A stretch of 64,000 bases of DNA from Andeanibacterium sp036384795 (GTDB taxonomy: Bacteria > Pseudomonadota > Alphaproteobacteria > Sphingomonadales > Sphingomonadaceae): assembly GCA_036384795.1 (NCBI GenBank), contig DASVLP010000078.1, forward strand, positions 14,121 through 78,120. The letters are read 5' to 3'. The notes under the pieces were generated by a model. The model was not told the DNA's origin. It searched no databases and was given only the letters and a program-made list of their open reading frames with translations. Below are positions 33,582-41,397 of the stretch, piece after piece. Within the stretch, counting starts at the first letter, position 1; each line of letters begins with the position of its first letter. The position numbers were made by a program, and so were the translations under genes.

Positions 33582-34946
33582 ATGACCGAAGCCCACCGAC
33601 CGATCGCCGCCATCGTGCTCGCCGCGGGCAAGGGCACGCGCATGAAAAGCGCGACAATGAAGGTGCTGCACCCGATTGCCGGAAGGCCGATGATCGAGCA
33701 CCTGCTCGCCTCGCTCGGCGAGCTGGAGCCCGAGCGCACCGTCGTGGTGATCGGCGAAGGGCGCGAGCAGATGCAGGCCGCGCTGGGGGGGCGGGTCGAG
33801 CTTGCCGTGCAGGAGCCGCAGCTCGGCACGGGCCACGCGGTGCAGCAGGCCGAAGCCGCGCTCGGCGGGTTCCGCGGCGACGTGCTGATCATGTACGGCG
33901 ACGTGCCGCTGGTCCGCCCGCAGACCATGCGGGCGATGGTCGAGCGGCTGCGCGGCGCGGACGAGCCGGCTGTGGTGGTGCTCGGCTTCACGCCGGCCGA
34001 TCCGTTGCAGTACGGCCGCGTGATCGCGCGGGACGGCACCATCCAAAAGATGGTCGAGTACAAGGACGCGAGCGACGCGGAGCGCGGTTGCCACTTGTGC
34101 AATTCCGGCCTGATGGCGGTGCGCGGGGAGGATCTGTTCGCTCTGCTCCAGCGGGTCGGCAACGACAACGCCCAGGGGGAGTACTACCTGCCCGACATCG
34201 TCAATCTCGCGCTCGCCGACGGGCGCGCCTGCGCGGTGGTTGTCGCTGAGGACGCGGACGAAGTCGCCGGGATCAACAGCCGTGCCGAGCTCGCCGCGGC
34301 GGAGGCGCGCTGGCAGATGCGGCGGCGCGCCCAGGCGATGGCCGAGGGCGCCAGCCTGGTGGCGCCGGAGACGGTATGGTTCGCCTGGGACACGCGGCTC
34401 GGCCGGGACGTGACGATCGAGCCCAGCGTGGTCTTCGGCCCCGGCGTAAGCGTGGCCGACAACGTGCGCATCCGCGGCTTCAGCCACATCGAAGGGGCGA
34501 CGATCGGCGAGGGCTGCGAAGTCGGTCCTTACGCCCGGCTGCGCCCCGGCGCGGTGCTCGAGCAAGGCGCGAAGGTCGGCAACTTCGTCGAGATGAAGGC
34601 GGCGACGCTCGGCGCCGGCGCGAAAGCCAATCACCTGACTTACCTGGGCGATGCTATGGTGGGCGCGGGCGCCAACATCGGCGCGGGCACCATTACCTGC
34701 AATTACGACGGCTATTTCAAGCACCGGACGGTGATTGGCGAGCGGGCGTTCATCGGCTCCAACAGCGCATTGATCGCGCCGGTCAAAGTGGGTGCGGACG
34801 CGATCGTCGGCGCAGGCAGCGCGGTCACCCGCGACGTCGCGGATGGGGAACTGCGGATCGTGCGCGCCGAGCAACTGGTCAAGCCCGGCTGGGCCGACCG
34901 CTTCCACGACGCGATGAAGAAGAAAAAAGCGGAAAAGAAAGCGTAG
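33582..34946 (+). CDS. glmU: Bifunctional UDP-GlcNAc pyrophosphorylase / GlcN-1-P acetyltransferase
   Basis: Last two steps of UDP-GlcNAc synthesis for peptidoglycan and LPS. 454 residues: N-terminal nucleotidyltransferase with 'LAAGKGTRMKS' (13-23) and 'YGDVPLVRP', then a left-handed beta-helix acetyltransferase with 'NFVEMKAATLGAGAKANHLTY' core residues and 'GAGTITCNYDG'. The start at ATG 33582 is chosen by alignment with the family; an in-frame ATG 21 bases upstream is possible. It is followed at 4 bases by a small unknown gene, then a toxin-antitoxin pair, then glmS. Confidence 0.97.
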   Translation: MTEAHRPIAAIVLAAGKGTRMKSATMKVLHPIAGRPMIEHLLASLGELEPERTVVVIGEGREQMQAALGGRVELAVQEPQLGTGHAVQQAEAALGGFRGDVLIMYGDVPLVRPQTMRAMVERLRGADEPAVVVLGFTPADPLQYGRVIARDGTIQKMVEYKDASDAERGCHLCNSGLMAVRGEDLFALLQRVGNDNAQGEYYLPDIVNLALADGRACAVVVAEDADEVAGINSRAELAAAEARWQMRRRAQAMAEGASLVAPETVWFAWDTRLGRDVTIEPSVVFGPGVSVADNVRIRGFSHIEGATIGEGCEVGPYARLRPGAVLEQGAKVGNFVEMKAATLGAGAKANHLTYLGDAMVGAGANIGAGTITCNYDGYFKHRTVIGERAFIGSNSALIAPVKVGADAIVGAGSAVTRDVADGELRIVRAEQLVKPGWADRFHDAMKKKKAEKKA

Positions 34947-34950
34947 AAAA

Positions 34951-35397
34951 ATGGATTTCACCGAGCGGCAGCTGGCCGTCATTCTCCAGGCCTGTGTCGA
35001 TTTCGCCGGGCAACTGGTCGGGCGGGAAGGCGGCTTCCTGCCGTTTGGCGCACGGGTCAAGGCGGACGGCGAGATCGAGTTCGTGCAGCTTGCAACCAAC
35101 GAGTCGGAAACGCTGGGAGACCTTTACGACCGGACCGGTTCGCTCCTTGCCGGGGAGGCGCGTCGCAACGAAATCGTCGCGGCGGCGCTCATCGCCAATG
35201 TCAGCCTTCCCGGCCACCATCACTGCCACGGTGAGCATTTCCACACCGCGGCGGTTGTGCAGATCGAAACGCCCAATTTCTGCCGCTCGATCGTCGCCCC
35301 TTACCGTGCCGGCAGCAGCCGGGACGGCAAGGAGAGGGCCGTCGAGTTCGCCGAGATGGTCCCCGAAGAAGGCGAGCGGATGATGTTCGCTGATTAA
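34951..35397 (+). CDS. Unknown protein with His/Cys cluster
   Basis: 148 residues. I do not recognise a family. It has no signal peptide or membrane helix. A His-rich stretch 'GHHHCHGEHFH' (about 88-98) and a Cys in 'ETPNFCRS' could bind metal. It starts 4 bases after the glmU stop and therefore is probably co-transcribed with glmU. A working gene is likely because the frame is long, codon use is like the neighbours, and it has no better antisense reading. The vapBC-like pair begins 59 bases after it. Confidence 0.65.
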   Translation: MDFTERQLAVILQACVDFAGQLVGREGGFLPFGARVKADGEIEFVQLATNESETLGDLYDRTGSLLAGEARRNEIVAAALIANVSLPGHHHCHGEHFHTAAVVQIETPNFCRSIVAPYRAGSSRDGKERAVEFAEMVPEEGERMMFAD

Positions 35398-35419
35398 ATG
35401 ACCCACCGGTTGCTTTCGC

Positions 35420-35456
35420 TTGACACGATATCATGATATGATATCAGTATATCACC
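35420..35456 (+). promoter_or_regulatory. Promoter and operator of the vapBC-like pair
   Basis: A consensus -35 box TTGACA (35420-35425) and a -10-like TATCAG (35442-35447, 16-base spacer) overlap a perfect inverted repeat GATATCAT-GAT-ATGATATC (35427-35445). The antitoxin ATG is at 35457, so the leader would be only a few bases. This layout fits autorepression by the ribbon-helix-helix antitoxin. Confidence 0.75.
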
Positions 35457-35711
35457 ATGTCTCGCATTCTTGCCGACCTGCCCGATGACGATATCAAATG
35501 GCTCGATGCGCGCGCCGCCGAGCAGGGCAAGTCGCGCGCTGCGGTGCTGCGCGAGGCGGTGACCGTCTACAAGGCCCAGTCGCCATCCGCCGGCAATAAG
35601 TCGTGGATCGAACGCGGGGCCGGCTACTGGAAGGATCGTGATGACATCGGCGATGCGGTTGAATACCAGCGCGCGATACGGGAAGACCGCACCCCTTACG
35701 ACGAACTCTGA
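35457..35711 (+). CDS. Ribbon-helix-helix antitoxin (VapB-like)
   Basis: 84 residues. The N-terminal half fits a CopG/RHH DNA-binding fold: 'SRILADLPDDDIKWLDARAA' with 'KSRAAVLREAVTVYKAQ' as helices. The C-terminal half, rich in Trp/Tyr and acidic residues ('WIERGAGYWKDRDDIGDAVE'), should wrap the toxin. It lies 3 bases before the PIN-domain toxin and directly after its likely operator. It would neutralise the toxin and repress the pair. Confidence 0.87.
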   Translation: MSRILADLPDDDIKWLDARAAEQGKSRAAVLREAVTVYKAQSPSAGNKSWIERGAGYWKDRDDIGDAVEYQRAIREDRTPYDEL

Positions 35712-35714
35712 CCG

Positions 35715-36080
35715 GTGTCCGACCCTTTCTTCGACACCAATATCCTGATCGATTGGCTGAAGGATCGCCGCCAAGCCATCGCCGAGCTATCGCGTTACAA
35801 TCGCCACCGGGTCAGCCGGGTGGTGTGGACGGAGATCTTGGCCGGGGAGCCGCTGGAACGGCGCGATACCATTCAGCAGCTTATCGCTCCGTTCGAGGTG
35901 GTGGAGATCGACGCTCGCATAGCTTCCGCCGCTGCCGACATCAGGCACCGGATGAAAATGAAACTGATGGATGCCTACATCCTCGCGACGGCGCAGGTTA
36001 ACGGCGCAATTCTCATCACTCGCAACACCAAGGATTTCCCGGCGCAGATGCCCGGCATCCGCGTCCCCTACGAACTTTAG
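35715..36080 (+). CDS. PIN-domain ribonuclease toxin (VapC-like)
   Basis: 121 residues with the four acidic PIN residues in place: D7 ('FFDTNILID'), E40 ('WTEIL'), D86 ('LMDAYILATA') and D107 ('NTKDF'). VapC toxins cut tRNA or rRNA with Mg2+. The start is GTG, 3 bases after the antitoxin stop, which usually gives coupled and lower toxin translation. The pair sits between glmU and glmS, two genes of the same essential pathway. It ends 12 bases before the glmS ATG. Confidence 0.9.
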   Translation: MSDPFFDTNILIDWLKDRRQAIAELSRYNRHRVSRVVWTEILAGEPLERRDTIQQLIAPFEVVEIDARIASAAADIRHRMKMKLMDAYILATAQVNGAILITRNTKDFPAQMPGIRVPYEL

Positions 36081-36092
36081 AAAGAGCGACCC

Positions 36093-37928
36093 ATGTGCGG
36101 AATCATCGGCATCGTCGGCAAGCAGGACGTCGCCTCGCGATTGGTGGATGGCCTGCGCCGCATGGAATACCGCGGCTACGACAGCGCCGGCATCTGCACG
36201 GTCGACGACGGCGGGCTGATTCGCCGCCGCGCGCCGGGCAAATTGCTCAACCTGGTCGGGGAACTGGAACGCCATCCGGCGCCCGGCACCACCGGTATCG
36301 CGCACACCCGCTGGGCCACTCACGGGGCGCCGACCACCAGCAACGCGCACCCGCACGCGACCCATGAGGTCGCCGTGGTCCACAACGGCATCATCGAGAA
36401 CTTTCGCCCCTTGCGCGAGGAACTGCAGGCGCGGGGCCGCACGTTCGAAAGCGAAACCGACACCGAAGTCGTCGCGCACCTGGTCTCCGAGCAGATCGAA
36501 GGCGGCAAGGTCCCGCAGCAAGCCGTCGCCGAAGTGCTTCCGCGCCTGCGCGGCGCGTTCGCGCTGGCGATCGCGTTCCGCAGCCATCCCGAGCTGCTGA
36601 TCGGCGCGCGGCTCGGCTCGCCGCTGGTCGTCGGTTATGGCGTCGAAGAAAACGAAGGGGAAACCTACCTCGGTTCCGATGCCCTGGCGCTCGCGCCGCT
36701 GACCCAGCGCGTGAGCTACCTCGAAGAGGGCGACTGGGTGGTGATCGCGCGCGACGGCGCACAGGTGTTCGACCAGGACGGCAATCCGGCCCAGCGCGAG
36801 ATCGTAACGTCGGGGGCCTCCGCGGCGACGATCGAGAAGGGCAACTTCCATCACTTCATGCAGAAGGAGATCTTCGAGCAGCCGGTGGTGGTGGCGCAGA
36901 CCTTGCGCTCCTACGTTCGCCAGCTCGAGCGCCAGGTGGCCTTGCCGCAGCTCGACTTCGACCTCGCCGGGATCAGACGCGTCACGATCGTCGCGTGCGG
37001 CACCAGCTATTACGCCGGAATGGTCGCGAAGTACTGGTTCGAGCATTTCGCGCGGGTGCCGGTCGACATCGATGTCGCGAGCGAGTTTCGTTATCGCGAC
37101 CCGGTGCTGGAGAAGGGCGGGCTGGCGCTGTTCCTCTCGCAAAGCGGCGAGACCGCCGACACGCTCGCCGCGCTGCGCCATTGCCGCGCGGAGGGTCAGA
37201 CCATCGCGGTGGTGGTCAACGTCCCCACCAGCTCGATGGCGCGCGAGGCGGACTTGCTGCTGCCGACCCACGCGGGCCCTGAAATCGGCGTCGCCTCGAC
37301 CAAGGCGTTCACCTGCCAGCTCGGGGTTCTTGCCGCGCTCGCTGCGCGGATGGCGGTGGTGAACGGACACATCGACCGCGAGGAGGAGGAGCGGATCGTC
37401 GGCCATCTGCTCGAAGCGCCGGCCAGCCTCAATGCCGCGCTCGCCCATGACGAAGAGATCGCCGCGATGGCGCACCTGATCGCGCCGGCGCGCGACGTGC
37501 TCTACCTGGGGCGCGGGCCGGACTATCCGCTGGCGCTCGAGGGAGCATTAAAGCTCAAGGAAATCAGTTACATCCACGCTGAAGGTTATGCTGCAGGCGA
37601 GATGAAGCACGGGCCGATCGCGTTGATCGACGAGGCGGTGCCGGTGATCGTGCTCGCGCCGTCCGGCCCATTGTTCGAGAAGACCGTTTCCAACATGCAG
37701 GAAGTGCGTGCCCGCGGCGGGAAGATCGTGCTGATCTCGGATGCCGAGGGCCTGGCGGAAGCGGGCGAGGGGTGCCTCGCGACGATCGAGATGCCGCGCG
37801 TCCACCCGCTGATCGCGCCGCTGGTGTACGCAGTGCCGGTGCAACTGCTCGCCTACCATGTCGCCGTCGCCAAGGGCACCGACGTCGACCAGCCGCGCAA
37901 CCTGGCGAAATCGGTGACCGTCGAATAA
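36093..37928 (+). CDS. glmS: Glutamine-fructose-6-phosphate aminotransferase (isomerising)
   Basis: First step of the hexosamine pathway. 611 residues: class II glutamine amidotransferase domain with the catalytic Cys2 ('MCGIIGIVGKQDV'), two SIS sugar-isomerase domains ('ACGTSYYAGMVAKYWFEHFA', 'SQSGETADTLAALR'), and the invariant C-terminus 'PRNLAKSVTVE'. It uses an ordinary start; there is no glmS ribozyme structure upstream, only the toxin gene. It supplies GlcN-6-P towards GlmU. glmS must be read from the toxin operon or from a promoter inside vapC. Confidence 0.97.
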   Translation: MCGIIGIVGKQDVASRLVDGLRRMEYRGYDSAGICTVDDGGLIRRRAPGKLLNLVGELERHPAPGTTGIAHTRWATHGAPTTSNAHPHATHEVAVVHNGIIENFRPLREELQARGRTFESETDTEVVAHLVSEQIEGGKVPQQAVAEVLPRLRGAFALAIAFRSHPELLIGARLGSPLVVGYGVEENEGETYLGSDALALAPLTQRVSYLEEGDWVVIARDGAQVFDQDGNPAQREIVTSGASAATIEKGNFHHFMQKEIFEQPVVVAQTLRSYVRQLERQVALPQLDFDLAGIRRVTIVACGTSYYAGMVAKYWFEHFARVPVDIDVASEFRYRDPVLEKGGLALFLSQSGETADTLAALRHCRAEGQTIAVVVNVPTSSMAREADLLLPTHAGPEIGVASTKAFTCQLGVLAALAARMAVVNGHIDREEEERIVGHLLEAPASLNAALAHDEEIAAMAHLIAPARDVLYLGRGPDYPLALEGALKLKEISYIHAEGYAAGEMKHGPIALIDEAVPVIVLAPSGPLFEKTVSNMQEVRARGGKIVLISDAEGLAEAGEGCLATIEMPRVHPLIAPLVYAVPVQLLAYHVAVAKGTDVDQPRNLAKSVTVE

Positions 37929-37997
37929 CGCCCCCGCGCAACAAACGCGGGCTCCGGCTTTACCTCGTCCTAACCAATTTCACTTAGCCATCCGAGC

Positions 37998-40358
37998 GTG
38001 AGCGACACGCATTCGGATCTGCCCCAATTGCCCTTGCGGCTGAGCAATCTCGCCGTGATCGGGCTGACCCCGCCCCAGGAAGGGAGCTGGGCGCGCCTGC
38101 GCTCGCTGCAATACGCGCGCCTCGAAAGCATTTCGCTGTCGCGCTTCCTCGCGCACGCGATCGCGCTGTTCCTGACCTTCAGCATCTTCTGGAACAAGGT
38201 GCATCCGGTGGTCCTGGCGCTGTGGGTGGTCGCGCTGGTCGGCGCGCTCTACCACGCCTCGCGGGTCGACGATGGGCTGAGGGACGTCGACCGCCGGGCG
38301 ATGACCAAGCAGGAATACCATCGTCACGCCTTCAGCATCGCGATTGTCGGGGCTGTCTGGGCCGCGCCGTTCTTCCTGTTCGTGCCGCATGGCACCGCAT
38401 CCGATCATGTCGCGTTCTGGGCGCTTACTGCGATGCTGATCACCGGCACTGCGCTGGTGTTCGCGGCGACGCCGGCGGTCACCCTGGTGTTCGCCGCGGT
38501 CACCGGTCTGGCGGCGATCGTCAGCTTTGCGCTGAAGTTCGAGTTCGGGCTCGCCGCGCTTGCCGCCTCGTTCTGCGGCCTGGCGATGGGCGGCGCGATC
38601 CGCAGCGCGCGGACTTACGTCTCGGCCCGGATCGCCGAAGCCGGAGTTGCCGAAAAGAGCGAGGTCGTCTCGCTGCTGCTGCGCGAGTTCGAGGAGAATG
38701 AGGCGGACTGGCTGTGGCAGGTCGACACCGCCCGCCGCGTCCGCTCGGCGAGCCCGCGGTTCGCTTACGCGCTCGGCCGCGAGGGCAAGGAGATCGAAGG
38801 CAAGTCGTTCATCGAACTGATCGCAGGCGACGCGTGGGAGACCGGCCAGTTTCCGCCGAGCCTTCACGATCTCGCCGAGCGCCTGAAGCGCCGTGAGAGC
38901 TTCTCGACGCTGCTGGTCCAAGTCTCGATCGCCGGCGAGCGCCGGTGGTGGGAATTGTCGGGCACGCCCATCCTCGACGAGAACGGCCAGTTCCTCGGCT
39001 ATCGCGGGGTCGGGTCCGACGTCACCGACAAGCGCGAGAGCGATGAGAAGATCGCCTACCTCGCGCGCTATGACACGCTCACCGGCCTGCCCAATCGCCT
39101 GATGCTGACCGAAGCATTGGGCGATGCGATGCGCTATGCCGATCAATGGCGCACCAAATGCGCGTTCATGATGATCGACCTCGACCGTTTCAAGGCGGTC
39201 AACGATTCGCTCGGCCATCAGGTCGGAGACGTGCTGCTCGCGCAAGTCTCATCGCGGTTGCGCAGCCTGATGACCGAGAACGAATTGTGCGGCCGCCTGG
39301 GCGGGGACGAGTTCGCGATCGTGGTGCGGGACGCCTCGGATCGCGGGCGGGTCGACAAGGTCGCCCACAGCATCATCGAGCAGCTCTCGCGGCCCTACGA
39401 GGTCGAGCACCATACGCTCTACGTCGGCGCCAGCGTCGGCTCGGCCGTGGGGCCGCGCGACGGCCAGACGGTCGAGACGCTGATGCGCAATGCCGACCTC
39501 GCGCTGTACCGCGCCAAGGATGAAGGCGGCTCGGTTCACTGCGTTTACGAGCCTTCGCTCCACGCCAACGCGGAGGAGCGCCGCCAACTCGAATTCGCGC
39601 TGCGCCGGGCGCTCGAATCGAACGAACTCTACCTCAACTATCAGCCGGTGGTCGACGCGCGCAGCGAGGCGATCCTGGGCTTCGAGGCACTGTTGCGGTG
39701 GAAGAACGCGGAGCTGGGCTTCATTCCGCCCGACAAGTTCATTCCGCTCGCCGAGGATACGCGGCTGATCGTCCCGATCGGCGACTGGGTGCTGCGCGAG
39801 GCCTGCCGCGAGGCAACCCGTTGGCCCGACCACGTGAAAGTGGCGGTCAACGTTTCGGGCGAGCAATTGCTCGATCCGCGTTTCGCCGGCACGGTGGTGA
39901 ACGCGCTCTCGACCAGCAGGCTGCCTGCGCACCGGCTCGAGATCGAGGTTACCGAGAGCATCTTCGTGCGCGACGCGACCACCGCGCGCAACACGCTGGA
40001 ACAGATCATGGCGCTCGGCTGCTCGGTCGCGCTCGACGATTTCGGGACCGGTTATTCCTCGCTCGGCTACCTGCGCACGATGCGCTTCTCGACGATCAAG
40101 ATCGACCGCAGCTTCGTGCAGGGCGCGGTGAAGGACAGCGCCGAAAGCCTGGCGATCATCCGCGCAGTGGTCGCGATGGCCGACGCGCTCGACATGTCGA
40201 CCACTGCCGAAGGCGTCGAGACCGCCGACGAGCACCAGCTGATCACGTCGCTCGGCTGCAAGAAGATCCAGGGCTATTACTTTGGGCGCCCGATGGAAGC
40301 GACCGAGGCCCGCGGGCTGTTTCGCCACCCGGCGCAGGCGCGGGGGGCGGCGGCTTAG
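37998..40358 (+). CDS. Membrane PAS-GGDEF-EAL protein (c-di-GMP turnover)
   Basis: 786 residues from GTG 37998: about six hydrophobic segments (40-195), a PAS domain (about 235-355), GGDEF with active-site GGDEF at 435-439, and EAL with E563-A564-L565 ('GFEALLRW') and 'DDFGTGYSS' around D680-D681. Both active sites look intact, so the protein may make and break c-di-GMP with one activity dominating. There is no RxxD inhibitory site before GGDEF. It is the third c-di-GMP enzyme of the window. The start is uncertain as the ribosome site is weak. It converges on purQ. Confidence 0.9.
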   Translation: MSDTHSDLPQLPLRLSNLAVIGLTPPQEGSWARLRSLQYARLESISLSRFLAHAIALFLTFSIFWNKVHPVVLALWVVALVGALYHASRVDDGLRDVDRRAMTKQEYHRHAFSIAIVGAVWAAPFFLFVPHGTASDHVAFWALTAMLITGTALVFAATPAVTLVFAAVTGLAAIVSFALKFEFGLAALAASFCGLAMGGAIRSARTYVSARIAEAGVAEKSEVVSLLLREFEENEADWLWQVDTARRVRSASPRFAYALGREGKEIEGKSFIELIAGDAWETGQFPPSLHDLAERLKRRESFSTLLVQVSIAGERRWWELSGTPILDENGQFLGYRGVGSDVTDKRESDEKIAYLARYDTLTGLPNRLMLTEALGDAMRYADQWRTKCAFMMIDLDRFKAVNDSLGHQVGDVLLAQVSSRLRSLMTENELCGRLGGDEFAIVVRDASDRGRVDKVAHSIIEQLSRPYEVEHHTLYVGASVGSAVGPRDGQTVETLMRNADLALYRAKDEGGSVHCVYEPSLHANAEERRQLEFALRRALESNELYLNYQPVVDARSEAILGFEALLRWKNAELGFIPPDKFIPLAEDTRLIVPIGDWVLREACREATRWPDHVKVAVNVSGEQLLDPRFAGTVVNALSTSRLPAHRLEIEVTESIFVRDATTARNTLEQIMALGCSVALDDFGTGYSSLGYLRTMRFSTIKIDRSFVQGAVKDSAESLAIIRAVVAMADALDMSTTAEGVETADEHQLITSLGCKKIQGYYFGRPMEATEARGLFRHPAQARGAAA

Positions 40359-40404
40359 ATTCAATTCCTCCCTGCCGCGAGCGATGGGGAGGATCGGGAG
40401 CTAT

Positions 40405-41082
40405 CTAGGCCTCTACCAGCCCGCGCACGACGCTTTCGAACAAGGCGCGGCCGTCGCTGCTGCCGACTGCGTCCTCGATCGCACGCTCCGGATGGGGCAT
40501 CATGCCGAGCACGTTGCCCCCCTGGTTGAGCACTCCGGCGATGTCGTGGACCGATCCGTTCACCGGCTCGGCATAACGGAACGCCACCCGGCCTTCGCCT
40601 TCGAGCCGGGCGAGCGTCCCGGCGTCGGCAAAGTAGTTGCCGTCAGCGTGCGCGATCGGGATGTGGATCGTTTCGCCCGCGTCGTACCCTGCGGTGAACA
40701 GCGACTGCGTGTTTTCGACCTTCAGCGGCACGGTGCGGCAGATGAAATGCTGGCTTGCGTTGCGCATCAGCGCCCCGGGCAGCAGGCCGGCTTCGGTCAG
40801 AACCTGGAAGCCGTTGCACACGCCCAGCACGGGCACGCCTCGCTCGGCCGCACAGACCACCGCGCGCATGACCGGGCTGCGCGCCGCCATCGCGCCGGAC
40901 CGCAGATAGTCGCCATAGGAGAATCCGCCGGGCAGCGCGATGAAGTCGAGCCCCTCCGGCAGGTCGGCATCGCCGTGCCACACCCGGGTCGTCGGGGTGC
41001 CGGATACGGCCTCGATCGCTACCGCCAGGTCGCGGTCGCAGTTCGAGCCGGGGAAGGTGATGACGGCGGAACGAAAAGCCAT
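40405..41082 (-). CDS. purQ: Phosphoribosylformylglycinamidine synthase, glutaminase subunit
   Basis: The glutaminase that feeds ammonia to PurL in the fourth step of purine synthesis. 225 residues of class I amidotransferase: 'ALPGGFSYGDYLRSGAMAA', nucleophile Cys in 'PVLGVCNGFQVL', and the His-Glu in 'MMPHPERA'. It is 1 base from purS. The usual next gene, purL, is not here; the convergent GGDEF-EAL gene follows. Confidence 0.97.
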   Translation of the reverse strand: MAFRSAVITFPGSNCDRDLAVAIEAVSGTPTTRVWHGDADLPEGLDFIALPGGFSYGDYLRSGAMAARSPVMRAVVCAAERGVPVLGVCNGFQVLTEAGLLPGALMRNASQHFICRTVPLKVENTQSLFTAGYDAGETIHIPIAHADGNYFADAGTLARLEGEGRVAFRYAEPVNGSVHDIAGVLNQGGNVLGMMPHPERAIEDAVGSSDGRALFESVVRGLVEA

Positions 41083-41083
41083 C

Positions 41084-41314
41084 CTACTTCCTTTCGATGC
41101 GATAATTCTCGATTACCATGTTCGCGAGCAGCTGGCGGCACATCTCGTCGAGCTGCGCATCTGTAACGCTGTCATCCACCTCGAGCTCGATCAAGCGCCC
41201 GGCGCGCACGCCGTTCACGCCCGTAAAGCCGAGCCCTTCGAGCGCGTGATGGATCGCGCGGCCTTGCGGATCGAGCACCCCGGGCTTGAGGCTGACGTGG
41301 ACGTGGACTTTCAT
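41084..41314 (-). CDS. purS: Phosphoribosylformylglycinamidine synthase subunit PurS
   Basis: 76 residues; the small bridging subunit of the three-part FGAM synthase (PurS-PurQ-PurL). 'MKVHVHVSLKPGVLDPQGRA' and 'GVNGVRAGRLIELEV' are typical. It is translated just before purQ. Upstream lie two peptidase genes, not purC, which is the usual neighbour in alphaproteobacteria and lies about 4.5 kb further on. Confidence 0.95.
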   Translation of the reverse strand: MKVHVHVSLKPGVLDPQGRAIHHALEGLGFTGVNGVRAGRLIELEVDDSVTDAQLDEMCRQLLANMVIENYRIERK

Positions 41315-41397
41315 CGGCGGCCTTTCGCGCGAGGGGGCGGGGGAGGACTCGCGCGCCCTATGGCCCCGTGCCGCACTTTCCGCAAGGCGGGCGCGGA

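Noticed and set aside
36081..36092. glmS ribozyme before glmS
   Set aside because: Only 12 bases separate it from vapC, and no ribozyme-like fold is possible there.
37933..37951. Intrinsic terminator after glmS
   Set aside because: A CCCGCG/CGCGGG hairpin is present, but with no T-run after it; too weak to list as a terminator.
40366..40392. Terminator between the GGDEF-EAL gene and purQ
   Set aside because: CCTCCC pairs with GGGAGG across a long loop, without a T-run on either side; not convincing.
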